Shown here: piece after piece, positions 8,508 to 16,734 of the stretch | Layout of the letters: the number at the start of each line of letters is the position of its first letter | Numbering within the stretch: the stretch's first letter is position 1 | Source: JAJRXC01 sp047639555 | Lineage (GTDB): Bacteria > Actinomycetota > Acidimicrobiia > Acidimicrobiales > Aldehydirespiratoraceae | Reading direction: 5' to 3' | Length of the DNA: 64,000 nt | Assembly: GCA_047639555.1 (NCBI GenBank) | Contig: JBLIOE010000012.1 | Span: forward strand, 20,745 to 84,744 | The notes under the pieces: model-generated | The model's database searches: none | The model's input: the letters and a program-made list of their open reading frames with translations, nothing else | Told to the model about the DNA's origin: nothing | Program-made: the position numbers and the translations under genes

Positions 8508-9684
8508 ATGAGAAGCGGGATGACCAATGAAGGTTGGCGCGCCGACACGTCCGAACTCTTCGCTCGGGAAGGCTCCCGCGCCCGCGGGATCGCCGCCACG
8601 CTTGCCCTCAGCATCGCGACCGTGACCGCCGTGATCTACGCACTGCCGCTGAGTCAACCGATCGACGACGCCACCAGCAATATCGCATGGACGTCCCTCG
8701 CGACGATCGTCCTTGTGGTGTCTACCGCCTGCGCCCAGAAATCCAAGGGAATGGCCGGACTGCGTGGGTCCTGGTTGCGCTGAGCTTCTTCGTCACGATC
8801 CTGCTCTTCACGATCGATCCGAAGGACTCAGGGTCCGACCTAACCCTGGCGCTTCATTTTGCCGTGATCACCTCGGTCGGTTTCTGGGCTGCGGTGATCG
8901 CGTTGAGCGCGCCCGCGTTGCCCGGAATGACGTCACTCCGAACCGCGGCCGACGCCCTCTGGGTCACGTGTGCTCTCGTCGTTGCGCTCTGGCCGTGGGT
9001 GATCGATCCACTGCTCCATACCGTCGGCCCGTCCGAAATCCAGCGGGTGCTCCGCGTCGCCTTCGCGATCAGCACTATCGCGCTGAGCACGACCATCCTC
9101 GTCGTCATTTCGCACACCGCGGGCCGGGGCCGGGTGGCACGTTGGTTCCTCGGCATCGGCGGCGCCACCACCAGTGCCGCGGGTGTGTTCCACATTCGAT
9201 TCTTCTACGAAGGCACGCTGCGTTTCGGGTCCGTTTGGGACTATCCGGGGACGGTGGGGACGACGGCACTCGTGATCGGCTCGCTCACCAGTTTCGAAAA
9301 CGAGCTGGTGCCGCGCCAACGGCCTGTGAGTTGGCACGCTTTCATCACCGTTCTGCCCCTCGGTTTGGCCGCGACCGCGACCACCTCGTGGGCGACGAGG
9401 TCCTCAAGGCTGTGGCTCGCCGTTTGCGAGATGCCGTTCGTGACCGTGACATCCTTGTCCGCCACGGCGGCGACGAGTTCGTCGCAGTGATGATCGTGCG
9501 GGACGAAGATCAAGCACTCGCGGCGGCTCACCGGCTCGCCTCCGCCGTCAAGGGCGGCTACTCCCTCGGCGACGACGCGCTCTACGCCGCGAAAGCCGAG
9601 CAACGCGGCTCGGTCCACCTCCAACGATGCACGTCGATCCAGCGCGACCCCTCCAACAACCTCATCCCCGCCACCCCCGCCTAG
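8508..9684 (+). pseudogene. Decayed membrane-anchored GGDEF diguanylate cyclase
   Basis: Three consecutive frames carry one gene's remains. The first (from ATG 8508) encodes a soluble start and one membrane segment, then stops at 8783. A second frame takes over near 8755 (TAWVLVALSFFVTI) and gives several more membrane helices to about 9360. A third frame holds the catalytic remnant DEVLKAVARRLRDAVRDRDI, HGGDEFVAVM and a tail LGDDALYAAKAEQRG. The usual DxDxFKxIN block before GGDEF is missing, as is the segment between GGDEF and the ALYxAK helix. Two frameshifts and two internal losses mean no active c-di-GMP synthase is expected. Confidence 0.75.
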
Positions 9685-9693
9685 CCGTCCCCG

Positions 9694-9742
9694 GTTCTGT
9701 AAACGGAAACTGTCCTATCCGTGCAGTTCCCGTTCACAGAAC
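9694..9742 (-). terminator. Long imperfect inverted repeat, likely terminator of the glycoside hydrolase gene
   Basis: GTTCTGTAAACGGAAACTG (9694-9712) pairs with CAGTTCCCGTTCACAGAAC (9724-9742) across an 11-base loop. The two non-Watson-Crick positions become G-U pairs in the minus-strand RNA, giving a continuous 19-bp stem there. The right arm overlaps the minus-strand stop codon at 9734-9736. No T tract follows, so it may act as an mRNA 3' end stabiliser rather than a classical terminator. It separates the decayed cyclase from the convergent glycosidase. Confidence 0.5.
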
Positions 9743-10936
9743 ATCAGGGGCGGCCATTTCCCAGATGAGGGACGACCACCCAAAGTCGGTGGCGCCCATG
9801 CCTTCGCCGGTTTGGGCGTCGTAGTACTCGCGCAGACCTTCGCGGAGAACGACGGCGACGAGACGGTCTCGGAGTTCGTTCGCTTCGGTCTCGTAGCCGA
9901 GACGGCGCAAGCCCATCCAGGCGAACCAGGCCGCGTTCACCCAGCTCGGGCCGCGCCAGTAGCGACGCAGGCCCCAATAGTGATCGCGAGACGTGTGGGT
10001 CGGGTCGTTCAGCGCCACCGAAGCAAGCGGCACACCGCTCCAGAAGCGGTCATTGTTGAGCAGCACTTCCTGTACAAGCCGATGGCCGATCTCGGCGGGC
10101 AGATCGGGCAGAGCCAGCGGTGCAAGGGCATCCCACGTGAAGGGCACGTCCTTCGGGGCGACGTTGCGGACCGGGTTCCGCACGTCATCCATGAAACGAC
10201 CGAGTTCGGGGTTCCAGAGTCGATCGACAAGTGCCGGCGTGGGCGACGGTTTGCCCATGGCCTGCTCAGCCAGCGACCACAACACATTGGTGACGACCTC
10301 ACACACCACGGGGCGACCATCGTCGGCAATTCGCCGGGCATCGAAACCGCGGCGCCGATTGCCGTGGATCAGCGTAGGAAAGAGGCGACGACCCTGGGCC
10401 CGCCAACCCCACACATGATCGAACTTCGGCGACGCGTCGAGACCCGACTCGTCGGGTTGGATGAGCCACAGCAGGTTGTCGCCTTCAAGGTCTCGGTTCT
10501 CTCGCATCCACTCGTGATGCTCGACGATTCGAGGCTCCTGCGAAGGATCACCAACGGCGAGCGACCAAGCCCAAGCAAGTAGCGGCGGCTGAATCGTGGA
10601 GGTGTTGGGGGCGTGTCGAGTGGCGACGTTGTAGCGAATCGCCCGCTCGAAATTCAGCGGACGGCCAAGAAAGGAGATGTGGCCGATGAACCCGTCGATC
10701 GACGAGTCGAGAAGTGTCTCCAGCTCAAGCCGGGAACGAGCCCGATCGAGGCGGCGCCAGATGATCGCGTGAAAACAGGAATCCCAGTACCACTGCCAGT
10801 CGTAGCGGCCCGGCGACGGCGAGCTAAAGCCGTACGTGCGCCCGTCCTGTTCACCCTCGCGCCAGTTCTGGTGCAAGACCCGCGTACAGAGGGCGGCGAT
10901 CTGTTCGGCTGACGAACCGTCGAGAGGCGTGTCCAT
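9734..10936 (-). CDS. Glycoside hydrolase, (alpha/alpha)6-barrel, MGH1/GH63-like
   Basis: 400 residues from ATG at 10936. The start is chosen because the frame extends upstream into the neighbouring acyl-CoA dehydrogenase gene, and the glycosidase-like sequence begins only after this Met. Family signs are YDWQWYWDSCFHAI near residue 45, FTWDALAPLALPDLP, WRGPSWVNAAWFAWMGLRRL and the C-terminal EYYDAQTGEGMGATDFGWS block typical of GH63/trehalase-like enzymes acting on alpha-glucosides or mannosylglycerate. No signal peptide is seen, so it is probably cytoplasmic. It follows the acyl-CoA dehydrogenase by 26 bases on the same strand. Confidence 0.85.
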   Translation of the reverse strand: MDTPLDGSSAEQIAALCTRVLHQNWREGEQDGRTYGFSSPSPGRYDWQWYWDSCFHAIIWRRLDRARSRLELETLLDSSIDGFIGHISFLGRPLNFERAIRYNVATRHAPNTSTIQPPLLAWAWSLAVGDPSQEPRIVEHHEWMRENRDLEGDNLLWLIQPDESGLDASPKFDHVWGWRAQGRRLFPTLIHGNRRRGFDARRIADDGRPVVCEVVTNVLWSLAEQAMGKPSPTPALVDRLWNPELGRFMDDVRNPVRNVAPKDVPFTWDALAPLALPDLPAEIGHRLVQEVLLNNDRFWSGVPLASVALNDPTHTSRDHYWGLRRYWRGPSWVNAAWFAWMGLRRLGYETEANELRDRLVAVVLREGLREYYDAQTGEGMGATDFGWSSLIWEMAAPDVL

Positions 10937-10962
10937 TACGCCGATGGTGTCACACCAGAAGC

Positions 10963-12090
10963 TCAGGCGACCGGAGAACGACCGAGTGCCGTGCGACCAG
11001 AGAACTCGCGCTGACGAACCCGCGGCAGCGGATGGAACATGCACCCATGGACATCTCTCAGCATGCGTTCGAGGTCAAAGCGGCGGGAGTAGCCGGCGCC
11101 ACCGGCGACCTCGACCGCGGTGCGGACGGTGGCGATGAACGCGTCGGCGGCGTTCGACTTCCGACTGAGCACGCGGGCCGCATGTTCATCGGTGTTTGCG
11201 AAATGGAGGTTGTCGCTCGAGTGTGTCATTGCCTCGACGGCGTCGAGACCTGCGGTGTGGAAGTTCAGCATCTCGCCAACAAGAATGTCGGTGGCGGCGT
11301 CGTGCTTGCGAGCAGCGGCAGTGATCGCGGCAGCCACCGCGGCGTCGGCGATTCCGGCGTAAACCGACATGATCAACGGCATCGCACAACCCAGCACTGC
11401 ACTCCAGATTGGATGCCACACCCCAGCCGGGCGACGAAGCGATATAGCCGCAGCAGGAACGAAGACATCGTCGAGTACCACCGTGTGGGAGCCAGTCGCT
11501 CGCAGTCCAAGGGTGTCCCAGGTCCGTTCGATGCGGAGTCCTTCGGACGCCATCGGGATGGCGAAGTGCAAGACTTCGTCACCGTCCGGGCTCTCGTGTC
11601 GGACGGTGGTCGCAAAGATCTGTCCGGCCTCACAACCACTGATCGGCATCTTTGTTGCATTGACTCGGAAGCCGCCATCGGCTGCATCCGCCGTACCGCT
11701 CGAGTCGATCCAGTCAGATGCGCCACTAGTGACGATGTACGCACCGCCGACGACCTTGTCGAAGAAGCCGGTCGCGTCCATACCTTGGTTGTGGCGCCAC
11801 ACCTGCGCGGCAACCACATGTGAGTGCATAGAGAGCGTGAGCGCGGTCGACGGGTCTCTCCGTCCGAGCCGGCGGAGTACCTCAGCCATGTCTGCGTGGG
11901 TGGCGCCGCCACCGTCGCAGTCTTCAGGGATCAGCGCGGTCGTCAACCCGGCGAGCTTTAGAGATTCCACGGCGCCGATGGGTAGTTCGCCATCTTGATC
12001 TGCCTGGACGACACCTTCGCCGAGGTGTTCGGCGACTTCGCTCGCCCTCTTCTGCCAGATCGTGTCGTTGACTTCGTTGTCGTAGCTCAT
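10963..12090 (-). CDS. Acyl-CoA dehydrogenase family flavoprotein
   Basis: 375 residues, about the usual size. The N-terminal helical domain, the middle beta-domain (MPISGCEAGQIFATTVRH, RIERTWDTLGLRATGSHTVVLDDVFVP) and the C-terminal helical bundle (TAVEVAGGAGYSRRFDLERM) are all present. The GYSRRFDLERMLRD end is typical of acyl-CoA dehydrogenases and related flavin monooxygenases (DszC/HpaB-like), so either reaction is possible. It is transcribed divergently from the HxlR regulator, with two inverted repeats between them, and upstream of the glycosidase. Confidence 0.88.
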   Translation of the reverse strand: MSYDNEVNDTIWQKRASEVAEHLGEGVVQADQDGELPIGAVESLKLAGLTTALIPEDCDGGGATHADMAEVLRRLGRRDPSTALTLSMHSHVVAAQVWRHNQGMDATGFFDKVVGGAYIVTSGASDWIDSSGTADAADGGFRVNATKMPISGCEAGQIFATTVRHESPDGDEVLHFAIPMASEGLRIERTWDTLGLRATGSHTVVLDDVFVPAAAISLRRPAGVWHPIWSAVLGCAMPLIMSVYAGIADAAVAAAITAAARKHDAATDILVGEMLNFHTAGLDAVEAMTHSSDNLHFANTDEHAARVLSRKSNAADAFIATVRTAVEVAGGAGYSRRFDLERMLRDVHGCMFHPLPRVRQREFSGRTALGRSPVA

Positions 12091-12106
12091 GACCCCACCG
12101 TAGGAA

Positions 12107-12163
12107 TGTCGTAGTTGACGACATAGTGCTATATCTGGACCTCACCAGTACAGATTATGTACT
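12107..12163. promoter_or_regulatory. Divergent promoter region with two inverted repeats
   Basis: TGTCGT (12107-12112)/ACGACA (12118-12123) is a perfect 6-bp inverted repeat with a 5-base spacer. AGTAC (12147-12151)/GTACT (12159-12163) is a perfect 5-bp repeat with a 7-base spacer that contains TATGTA, a plausible -10 element for the HxlR gene. The pair lies between the divergent acyl-CoA dehydrogenase (start 12090) and hxlR-like gene (start 12192). Binding by the HxlR protein is inferred from location only. Confidence 0.45.
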
Positions 12164-12191
12164 TCGCGGCCTCTCACAGAAGGACCGGATC

Positions 12192-12863
12192 ATGAGCTCA
12201 CCGAACGGATTCGGGCAGTACTGCCCGATCACTCGAGCAGTCGAAGTCCTCGGGGAACGTTGGTCTCTCTTGATCCTGCGCGACATGCTCGTTGGCGCGA
12301 CCCGGTTCAACGACTTAGCGAGAGGCAATCCCGGCCTCTCCCGCAGCCTGCTCACGAAGCGTCTTCGACAACTCGAACGGGCCGGCATCCTCGAACGCCT
12401 GGACGGCGAGTACCTCCTTACCGACGCGGGCCGAGACCTCAAACCCCTCGTCTTCGGACTGGGCGAGTGGGGCGCAAAGTGGGTATTCGACGAACCTCGC
12501 GCCGACGAACTCGATGCCCAACTCCTTGTCTGGTGGATGCACACTCGTATCGACGCCGAGGAACTCCCCGACCGTCGCACCGTCCTGCACCTGCGGTTCG
12601 ACGATGACCCTCGGCTTTTCTGGCTGGTAATCGAGCACGGGGCTGCGTCGGTCTGCCTCTCGGACCCAGGGTTTGCCATCGACGTCACGATCACGGGGGA
12701 CTGCGCCACCTTCTACAAGGTGTGGCTCGGCCAGCAGCCGATCAAGGGTGCGCTGAAGAACGGAACGCTCAGAGCCGAAGGCCAAGCAGCCATCACCCGA
12801 CGAGTAGTCGCGGCCCTTCAACTCAGCCCGATAGCGGAAGTGGTCCGCACCGCACAAGGTTGA
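12192..12863 (+). CDS. HxlR-family regulator with C-terminal SCP2-like domain
   Basis: 223 residues from ATG 12192, preceded at 7 bases by AAGGA (12180-12184). Residues 1-95 form an HxlR winged helix: YCPITRAVEVLGERWSLLIL, FNDLARGNPGLSRSLLTKRL, then YLLTDAGRDL. The rest resembles a sterol-carrier/SCP2-type ligand pocket: FWLVIEHGAASVCLSDPGF, VTITGDCATFYKVWLGQQP, GTLRAEGQAAITRRVVAAL. Such fusions probably sense a hydrophobic or acyl ligand. An upstream in-frame ATG (12126) is disfavoured because it would read through the promoter repeats. Confidence 0.9.
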   Translation: MSSPNGFGQYCPITRAVEVLGERWSLLILRDMLVGATRFNDLARGNPGLSRSLLTKRLRQLERAGILERLDGEYLLTDAGRDLKPLVFGLGEWGAKWVFDEPRADELDAQLLVWWMHTRIDAEELPDRRTVLHLRFDDDPRLFWLVIEHGAASVCLSDPGFAIDVTITGDCATFYKVWLGQQPIKGALKNGTLRAEGQAAITRRVVAALQLSPIAEVVRTAQG

Positions 12864-12892
12864 AGCTCGGTCCAAGCCGCTAGACCTTCAGG

Positions 12893-13642
12893 GTGACCGA
12901 ACCCGAAATTCTGACTGCTCGCGACGGCAAGATCGCCACGATCACGCTCAACCGCCCCGACGCGCTCAACGCGATAACTCCCACGATGTTGGGCACCCTC
13001 GGCGACGCGCTCGATGCGCTCGCGGCCGACTCGGAGGTGGCCGTCGTGATCCTCACGGGAAGCGGCCGAGCGTTTAGCGCCGGCGTGGATCTGAAGGCGC
13101 TCAGCGACCGCGACCTCACCGACGGAAAGGTGGGCGACATTCTCGATCTGCCCGCTCGTCGGGTGACCGACCTCCTCGCGACCATGCCGGCGATCACGGT
13201 TGCCCGGGTCAACGGATTTTGCTTCACGGGAGCCCTCGAACTCGCGCTCGCCTGCGACATCATCGTGGCGGCGGAAGAAGCGAAGTTCGGCGACACCCAC
13301 GCCAAGTTCGGGCTGCGCCCCACGTGGGGCATGAGTCAACGGCTCCCCCGACTGGTCGGTATGGCGAAGGCCCGCGAGCTGTCATACACGGCCCGCAACT
13401 TCACTGGAGCGGAGGCTGCGACGCTCGGAATGGTCGCGCAGGCCGTGCCACTCGCCGAACTCGACGCCGCCATCACCACCCTCACCGACTCGCTCGTCGC
13501 CAACAGCACCGGCTCGCTCCGCGCTTACAAGGACCTCTATCGCGAAGCCATGGAGCAGCCGCTCGGTGCGGGTCTCGCCTATGAGGCCGACAACGAATAC
13601 CCAATCAGCGATACCGGCGAGCGACTGGCCGACTTCCGATGA
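12893..13642 (+). CDS. Enoyl-CoA hydratase/isomerase family protein
   Basis: 249 residues from GTG 12893. The crotonase fold is shown by ATITLNRPDALNAITPTML, the oxyanion-hole motif AFSAGVDLKALS and the second oxyanion segment NGFCFTGALELALACDI. The GDTHAKFGLRPTWGMSQRLP loop is typical. These enzymes hydrate or isomerise 2-enoyl-CoAs, usually in beta-oxidation. It lies 29 bases after the HxlR gene on the same strand and overlaps the lipoprotein gene by 4 bases (ATGA at 13639). Confidence 0.93.
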   Translation: MTEPEILTARDGKIATITLNRPDALNAITPTMLGTLGDALDALAADSEVAVVILTGSGRAFSAGVDLKALSDRDLTDGKVGDILDLPARRVTDLLATMPAITVARVNGFCFTGALELALACDIIVAAEEAKFGDTHAKFGLRPTWGMSQRLPRLVGMAKARELSYTARNFTGAEAATLGMVAQAVPLAELDAAITTLTDSLVANSTGSLRAYKDLYREAMEQPLGAGLAYEADNEYPISDTGERLADFR

Positions 13643-14601
13643 GCAATATTCGATTCATGAGCAATGCCGCCGTGGCCCTCTCGTTGCTCGCCGCCGGGTG
13701 CAGTGATGACACCGGCGATGCCGCACCAACAACAACAACGACGACGACCACGACCCTCGCTCCCACCACCGAGGCGCCAACGACCACCGTGACCACCACG
13801 ACTGTCGCGCCGACGACCACCGGGGCGCCCGCTCCGCATGAGAACCAGACGTTCACCGTCGGAATCAATGGCATCGAAGTACACGGCGACTCGGTGTGGA
13901 TCGCGTCGATCGCCGCAAACGAGGTCATCGAGGTCGATCGACTGACCGGCACGATCCTCACCCGGGTCAGCACCGACGGCGCGGGGCCGGACGATGTCGC
14001 CATCGGTCCCGACGGCGCCGTCTACTGGACCGGTTTCCTCGATGGGTCAATCGGACGAATCGAGAACGGCACGGGTTCAATCGTGGCCACCCTTTCGGCC
14101 GGCACGAACCCACTCTTCTTCACTCACGACGGCGAGCTGATCGTTGGCATCGCTATCACTGGCGACGCGCTCTACCGAGTCCCGACCGATGGCGGCGAGC
14201 CGGAACTCATCGCTGAGCCGATTGGCGATATGAACGGCTTCGATATCGAGGGCACCACCGTGATCGGCCCGACGGGCGGCATTGTTGGCCCCGGATCCGT
14301 GACCACCGTCGACCTCACGTCGGGCGACGTCAACGTCGTTCTCGAAGGACTGCCCGCGGTCACCGCAAGCACGCTCGGCGACGATGGTGCGCTGTATCTC
14401 TTGGCCGGCGGCAGCGCCCAGGTGCTGCGTTGGGATCGGGCCAGTACCGAGGCACCGGTCGTCCACACGCTTCCCGCCGGGTTCTACGACAATCTCTCGT
14501 TCGCCGACGACGGCACGCTCTACGTGTCGAACTTCAGCACTCCTGAGCTGACCGCTATCGCCGACGACGGCACCCAAACAATCATCGCCCTCGGCAGCTA
14601 A
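13639..14601 (+). CDS. Predicted lipoprotein, beta-propeller (SMP-30/NHL-like)
   Basis: 320 residues. The N-terminus MSNIRFMSNAAVALSLLAAG then C is a lipoprotein signal with cysteine at residue 21. It is followed by a linker of almost only Thr/Pro/Ala (about residues 31-67), then repeated blades with GDSVWIAS, GPDGAVYWTG, GDDGALYLLAG and ADDGTLYVSNFS motifs, one per roughly 45 residues, typical of six-bladed SMP-30/gluconolactonase or NHL propellers. Probably an exported ligand-binding or lactonase-like protein tethered to the membrane. Its start overlaps the enoyl-CoA hydratase stop, and its end overlaps the convergent marR-like gene by 4 bases. Confidence 0.82.
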   Translation: MSNIRFMSNAAVALSLLAAGCSDDTGDAAPTTTTTTTTTLAPTTEAPTTTVTTTTVAPTTTGAPAPHENQTFTVGINGIEVHGDSVWIASIAANEVIEVDRLTGTILTRVSTDGAGPDDVAIGPDGAVYWTGFLDGSIGRIENGTGSIVATLSAGTNPLFFTHDGELIVGIAITGDALYRVPTDGGEPELIAEPIGDMNGFDIEGTTVIGPTGGIVGPGSVTTVDLTSGDVNVVLEGLPAVTASTLGDDGALYLLAGGSAQVLRWDRASTEAPVVHTLPAGFYDNLSFADDGTLYVSNFSTPELTAIADDGTQTIIALGS

Positions 14602-15074
14602 GCCGTCTCCGCGTCGTGCTCCAGGACGCTGAGTAGATCGACCACCGCGGCATCGATCTTCTTCAACTGGCCGTCGCTGATTTCGGCGAGGACGCGTTCG
14701 CGCGAGACGCGATATGCCTTGTCTCCCTGTTCGGCAATATTGATACCCGTATCGGTGAGCTGAATCAGCACTCGCCGACGGTCGCTGGGATCGAGTTGGC
14801 GGGAGACAAGACCCGCTCGTTCGAGACGATCAACCACCTGGGTGATCCCACCCATCGGCCGGAGCACAAGCTCGGCCAGGCGGCTGACGGGGAGGGCGTG
14901 CGGTGTGGGCTCGCGGTGCAGAGTGGCGACGATCGAGTAGTCGGCGAACGACATATCGATCTCCGCCATGGCCTCAGATTGGAGCCGATCCAGGTGCAGG
15001 CCAACACGCTGGAGCCGGGTGAACATCGCCAGCGGCGAGGGGTCCATCACATACTCGGGAAGCTCGGCAGTCAC
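14598..15074 (-). CDS. MarR-family transcriptional regulator
   Basis: 158 residues, usual MarR length. Winged-helix features are MSFADYSIVATLHREP, LAELVLRPMGGITQVVDRLERAGLVSR (recognition helix) and DRRRVLIQLTDTG (wing). It is divergent from the seven-gene cupin-nitrilase operon, with a palindrome between them, so it most likely controls both itself and that operon in response to an aromatic or acidic ligand. The minus strand carries TATTAT (15081-15086) as a good -10 element for this gene. Confidence 0.92.
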   Translation of the reverse strand: MTAELPEYVMDPSPLAMFTRLQRVGLHLDRLQSEAMAEIDMSFADYSIVATLHREPTPHALPVSRLAELVLRPMGGITQVVDRLERAGLVSRQLDPSDRRRVLIQLTDTGINIAEQGDKAYRVSRERVLAEISDGQLKKIDAAVVDLLSVLEHDAETA

Positions 15075-15080
15075 GGGGAG

Positions 15081-15108
15081 ATAATACTCTATTTGCAGAA
15101 TATCTGCA
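15081..15108. promoter_or_regulatory. Palindromic operator between marR-like gene and catabolic operon
   Basis: TGCAGA (15094-15099), ATA, TCTGCA (15103-15108) is a perfect palindrome in the 66-base gap between the divergent genes. ATAATA at 15081-15086 reads TATTAT on the minus strand and fits a -10 box for the regulator. A 15-17 bp palindrome overlapping divergent promoters is classic for MarR-type repression. Binding itself is inferred. Confidence 0.6.
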
Positions 15109-15140
15109 TATAGACAACTCTAGGGCATGAAAAGAACGCC

Positions 15141-15548
15141 ATGAACGAATCGTCTGATCCAATCGTTCGCCACCTCGCCACTCTCGAGTGGGAGACCAAG
15201 GCTGACCAGAAGGCCGAGGTCGCCGCGCTCGCCGCGCAGGCCGACAATGTTGGCGCCCGGCGCAGCCGTCTCACCACTGGTCAACACGGCTTTCACTCCC
15301 ATATCTCGGAGATGCCCGCAGGTTTCGACGTGCCGCCACACACGCACAACATCAGCGAACACATGACGATTCTCGCCGGCAGCCTCAACGTCAGCGACGG
15401 CACTGTTCTGGCGACCGGCGACACCGTCGTCATCCCGGCCAACCATCTCTACGGCTTCACCGTCGGCGACGAGGGTGTTCGTTTCCTCGTCGTACGCGCG
15501 GCCGACGCCGCAACCGACTTCAACGCGAACAACCCAGCAGGAAAGTAG
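15141..15548 (+). CDS. Cupin-domain protein
   Basis: 135 residues with one cupin barrel. The metal motif is present as FDVPPHTHNISEHMTILAG and the second cupin motif as TGDTVVIPANHLYGFTV. HTH...E and a later H supply the expected metal ligands. It begins the operon controlled by the divergent MarR regulator and ends 7 bases before the first amidohydrolase. Small cupins of this type may be dioxygenases, isomerases or ligand sensors; the sequence does not decide which. Confidence 0.85.
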   Translation: MNESSDPIVRHLATLEWETKADQKAEVAALAAQADNVGARRSRLTTGQHGFHSHISEMPAGFDVPPHTHNISEHMTILAGSLNVSDGTVLATGDTVVIPANHLYGFTVGDEGVRFLVVRAADAATDFNANNPAGK

Positions 15549-15555
15549 ACACACC

Positions 15556-16734
15556 ATGCGCCACGGATACAAAGTCTTCGATGCCGACGCTCACGTCATC
15601 TATCCCGCTGATCTTTGGCAGACCTACCTGCCCGAGAAGTACCGGCATCGCCTCGACCGAAAATCTCCCGCCGGGCTCGACACCTACAACCCTGTCACGG
15701 TCGACGGACGGTGGAGTCAGCACAAGACCTCGCTGTACGGCCAGTTCCAAAAGGCGATCGGCTGGACGACCGAAGACATGCTCGAGCAGTACGGCGACAT
15801 CGTGCTTGAGGGATTCACCGGTGACCGCGTCGCCAATGCCCTCGCCATCGACGGCATCGACTTCTGCGTGATCTACGGCCCCGAATACGACATGTGGCTC
15901 AGCGGCATCGACCCCGAGCTTCAGGCCGCAATGACCCGCGCTTACAACCGCTGGGGCGCCGACATGCGCGAGAGCTCCGACGGACGGGTCATCACCAGCG
16001 GGCCGGTTCCGTTGAACGACGTCGGCCGCGCCGTCGAGGAAATTCAGTACGCCTACGACGAGCTCGGTATCCGCTGCTTCTGGACCCGCCCCGGCTACAC
16101 CAACCATCGCAACCTGGGCGACCGCTACTACGACCCGATCTACGAGCTTCTGCAAGATCTCGACTGTGCGTTCGCAACGCACGAGTTCATGGGGCTCAAC
16201 GCGCAGACCGAAGGCGTCGACCGCTTCGACACCTTCACCGAGTGGCACACCGTTGTCCACGCTCACGAGGCGCAGAACGCGTGCATGTCGATGATCGTCA
16301 ACGGCGTATTCGAGCGGTTCCCGCGACTGCGCACTGCGTATATGGAGGCGGGTTGCGGCTGGTTGCCGAGCTGGCTCCATCGCATCGACGAACACCTCGA
16401 GATGGCCGGCGAGTGGGAGTTCCCCGAACTGACCATGACGGCCACCGAATACTTCAAGCGCAACTGTTGGATCAGCACTGAGTGCGAAGACCCGTTCGTG
16501 ATCGATGTCATCCGGTCGCTCGGCGACGACCGCATCGTCTGGGAGAGCGACTTCCCACACCCTGATTCCAAGTACCCGGGCACCGTCCAGTACTTCCTCG
16601 ACCTTGAACCCGATCTCATCACCGAAGAAAGCAAGCGCAAGATCATGTGGGACAACGCGGTCGACCTTTACCGCTTCCCCGAAGAGATGTTGCCGACGAA
16701 CTTCATCGAAGCCACGGAGATCGTCTCCTCGTGA
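15556..16734 (+). CDS. Amidohydrolase family 2 (metal-dependent TIM-barrel hydrolase/decarboxylase)
   Basis: 392 residues from ATG 15556, with AGGAAAG (15539-15545) as ribosome binding site. The N-terminal metal motif is FDADAHVIYPADLW. The central barrel contains CAFATHEFMG and VHAHEAQNACMSMIVNGVFERFP, and the end contains ESDFPHPDSKYPG with the conserved active-site Asp. The layout matches the ACMSD/amidohydrolase-2 group, which cleave C-C or amide bonds in ring-cleavage products. It overlaps the CoA ligase by 4 bases at its stop. Confidence 0.92.
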   Translation: MRHGYKVFDADAHVIYPADLWQTYLPEKYRHRLDRKSPAGLDTYNPVTVDGRWSQHKTSLYGQFQKAIGWTTEDMLEQYGDIVLEGFTGDRVANALAIDGIDFCVIYGPEYDMWLSGIDPELQAAMTRAYNRWGADMRESSDGRVITSGPVPLNDVGRAVEEIQYAYDELGIRCFWTRPGYTNHRNLGDRYYDPIYELLQDLDCAFATHEFMGLNAQTEGVDRFDTFTEWHTVVHAHEAQNACMSMIVNGVFERFPRLRTAYMEAGCGWLPSWLHRIDEHLEMAGEWEFPELTMTATEYFKRNCWISTECEDPFVIDVIRSLGDDRIVWESDFPHPDSKYPGTVQYFLDLEPDLITEESKRKIMWDNAVDLYRFPEEMLPTNFIEATEIVSS

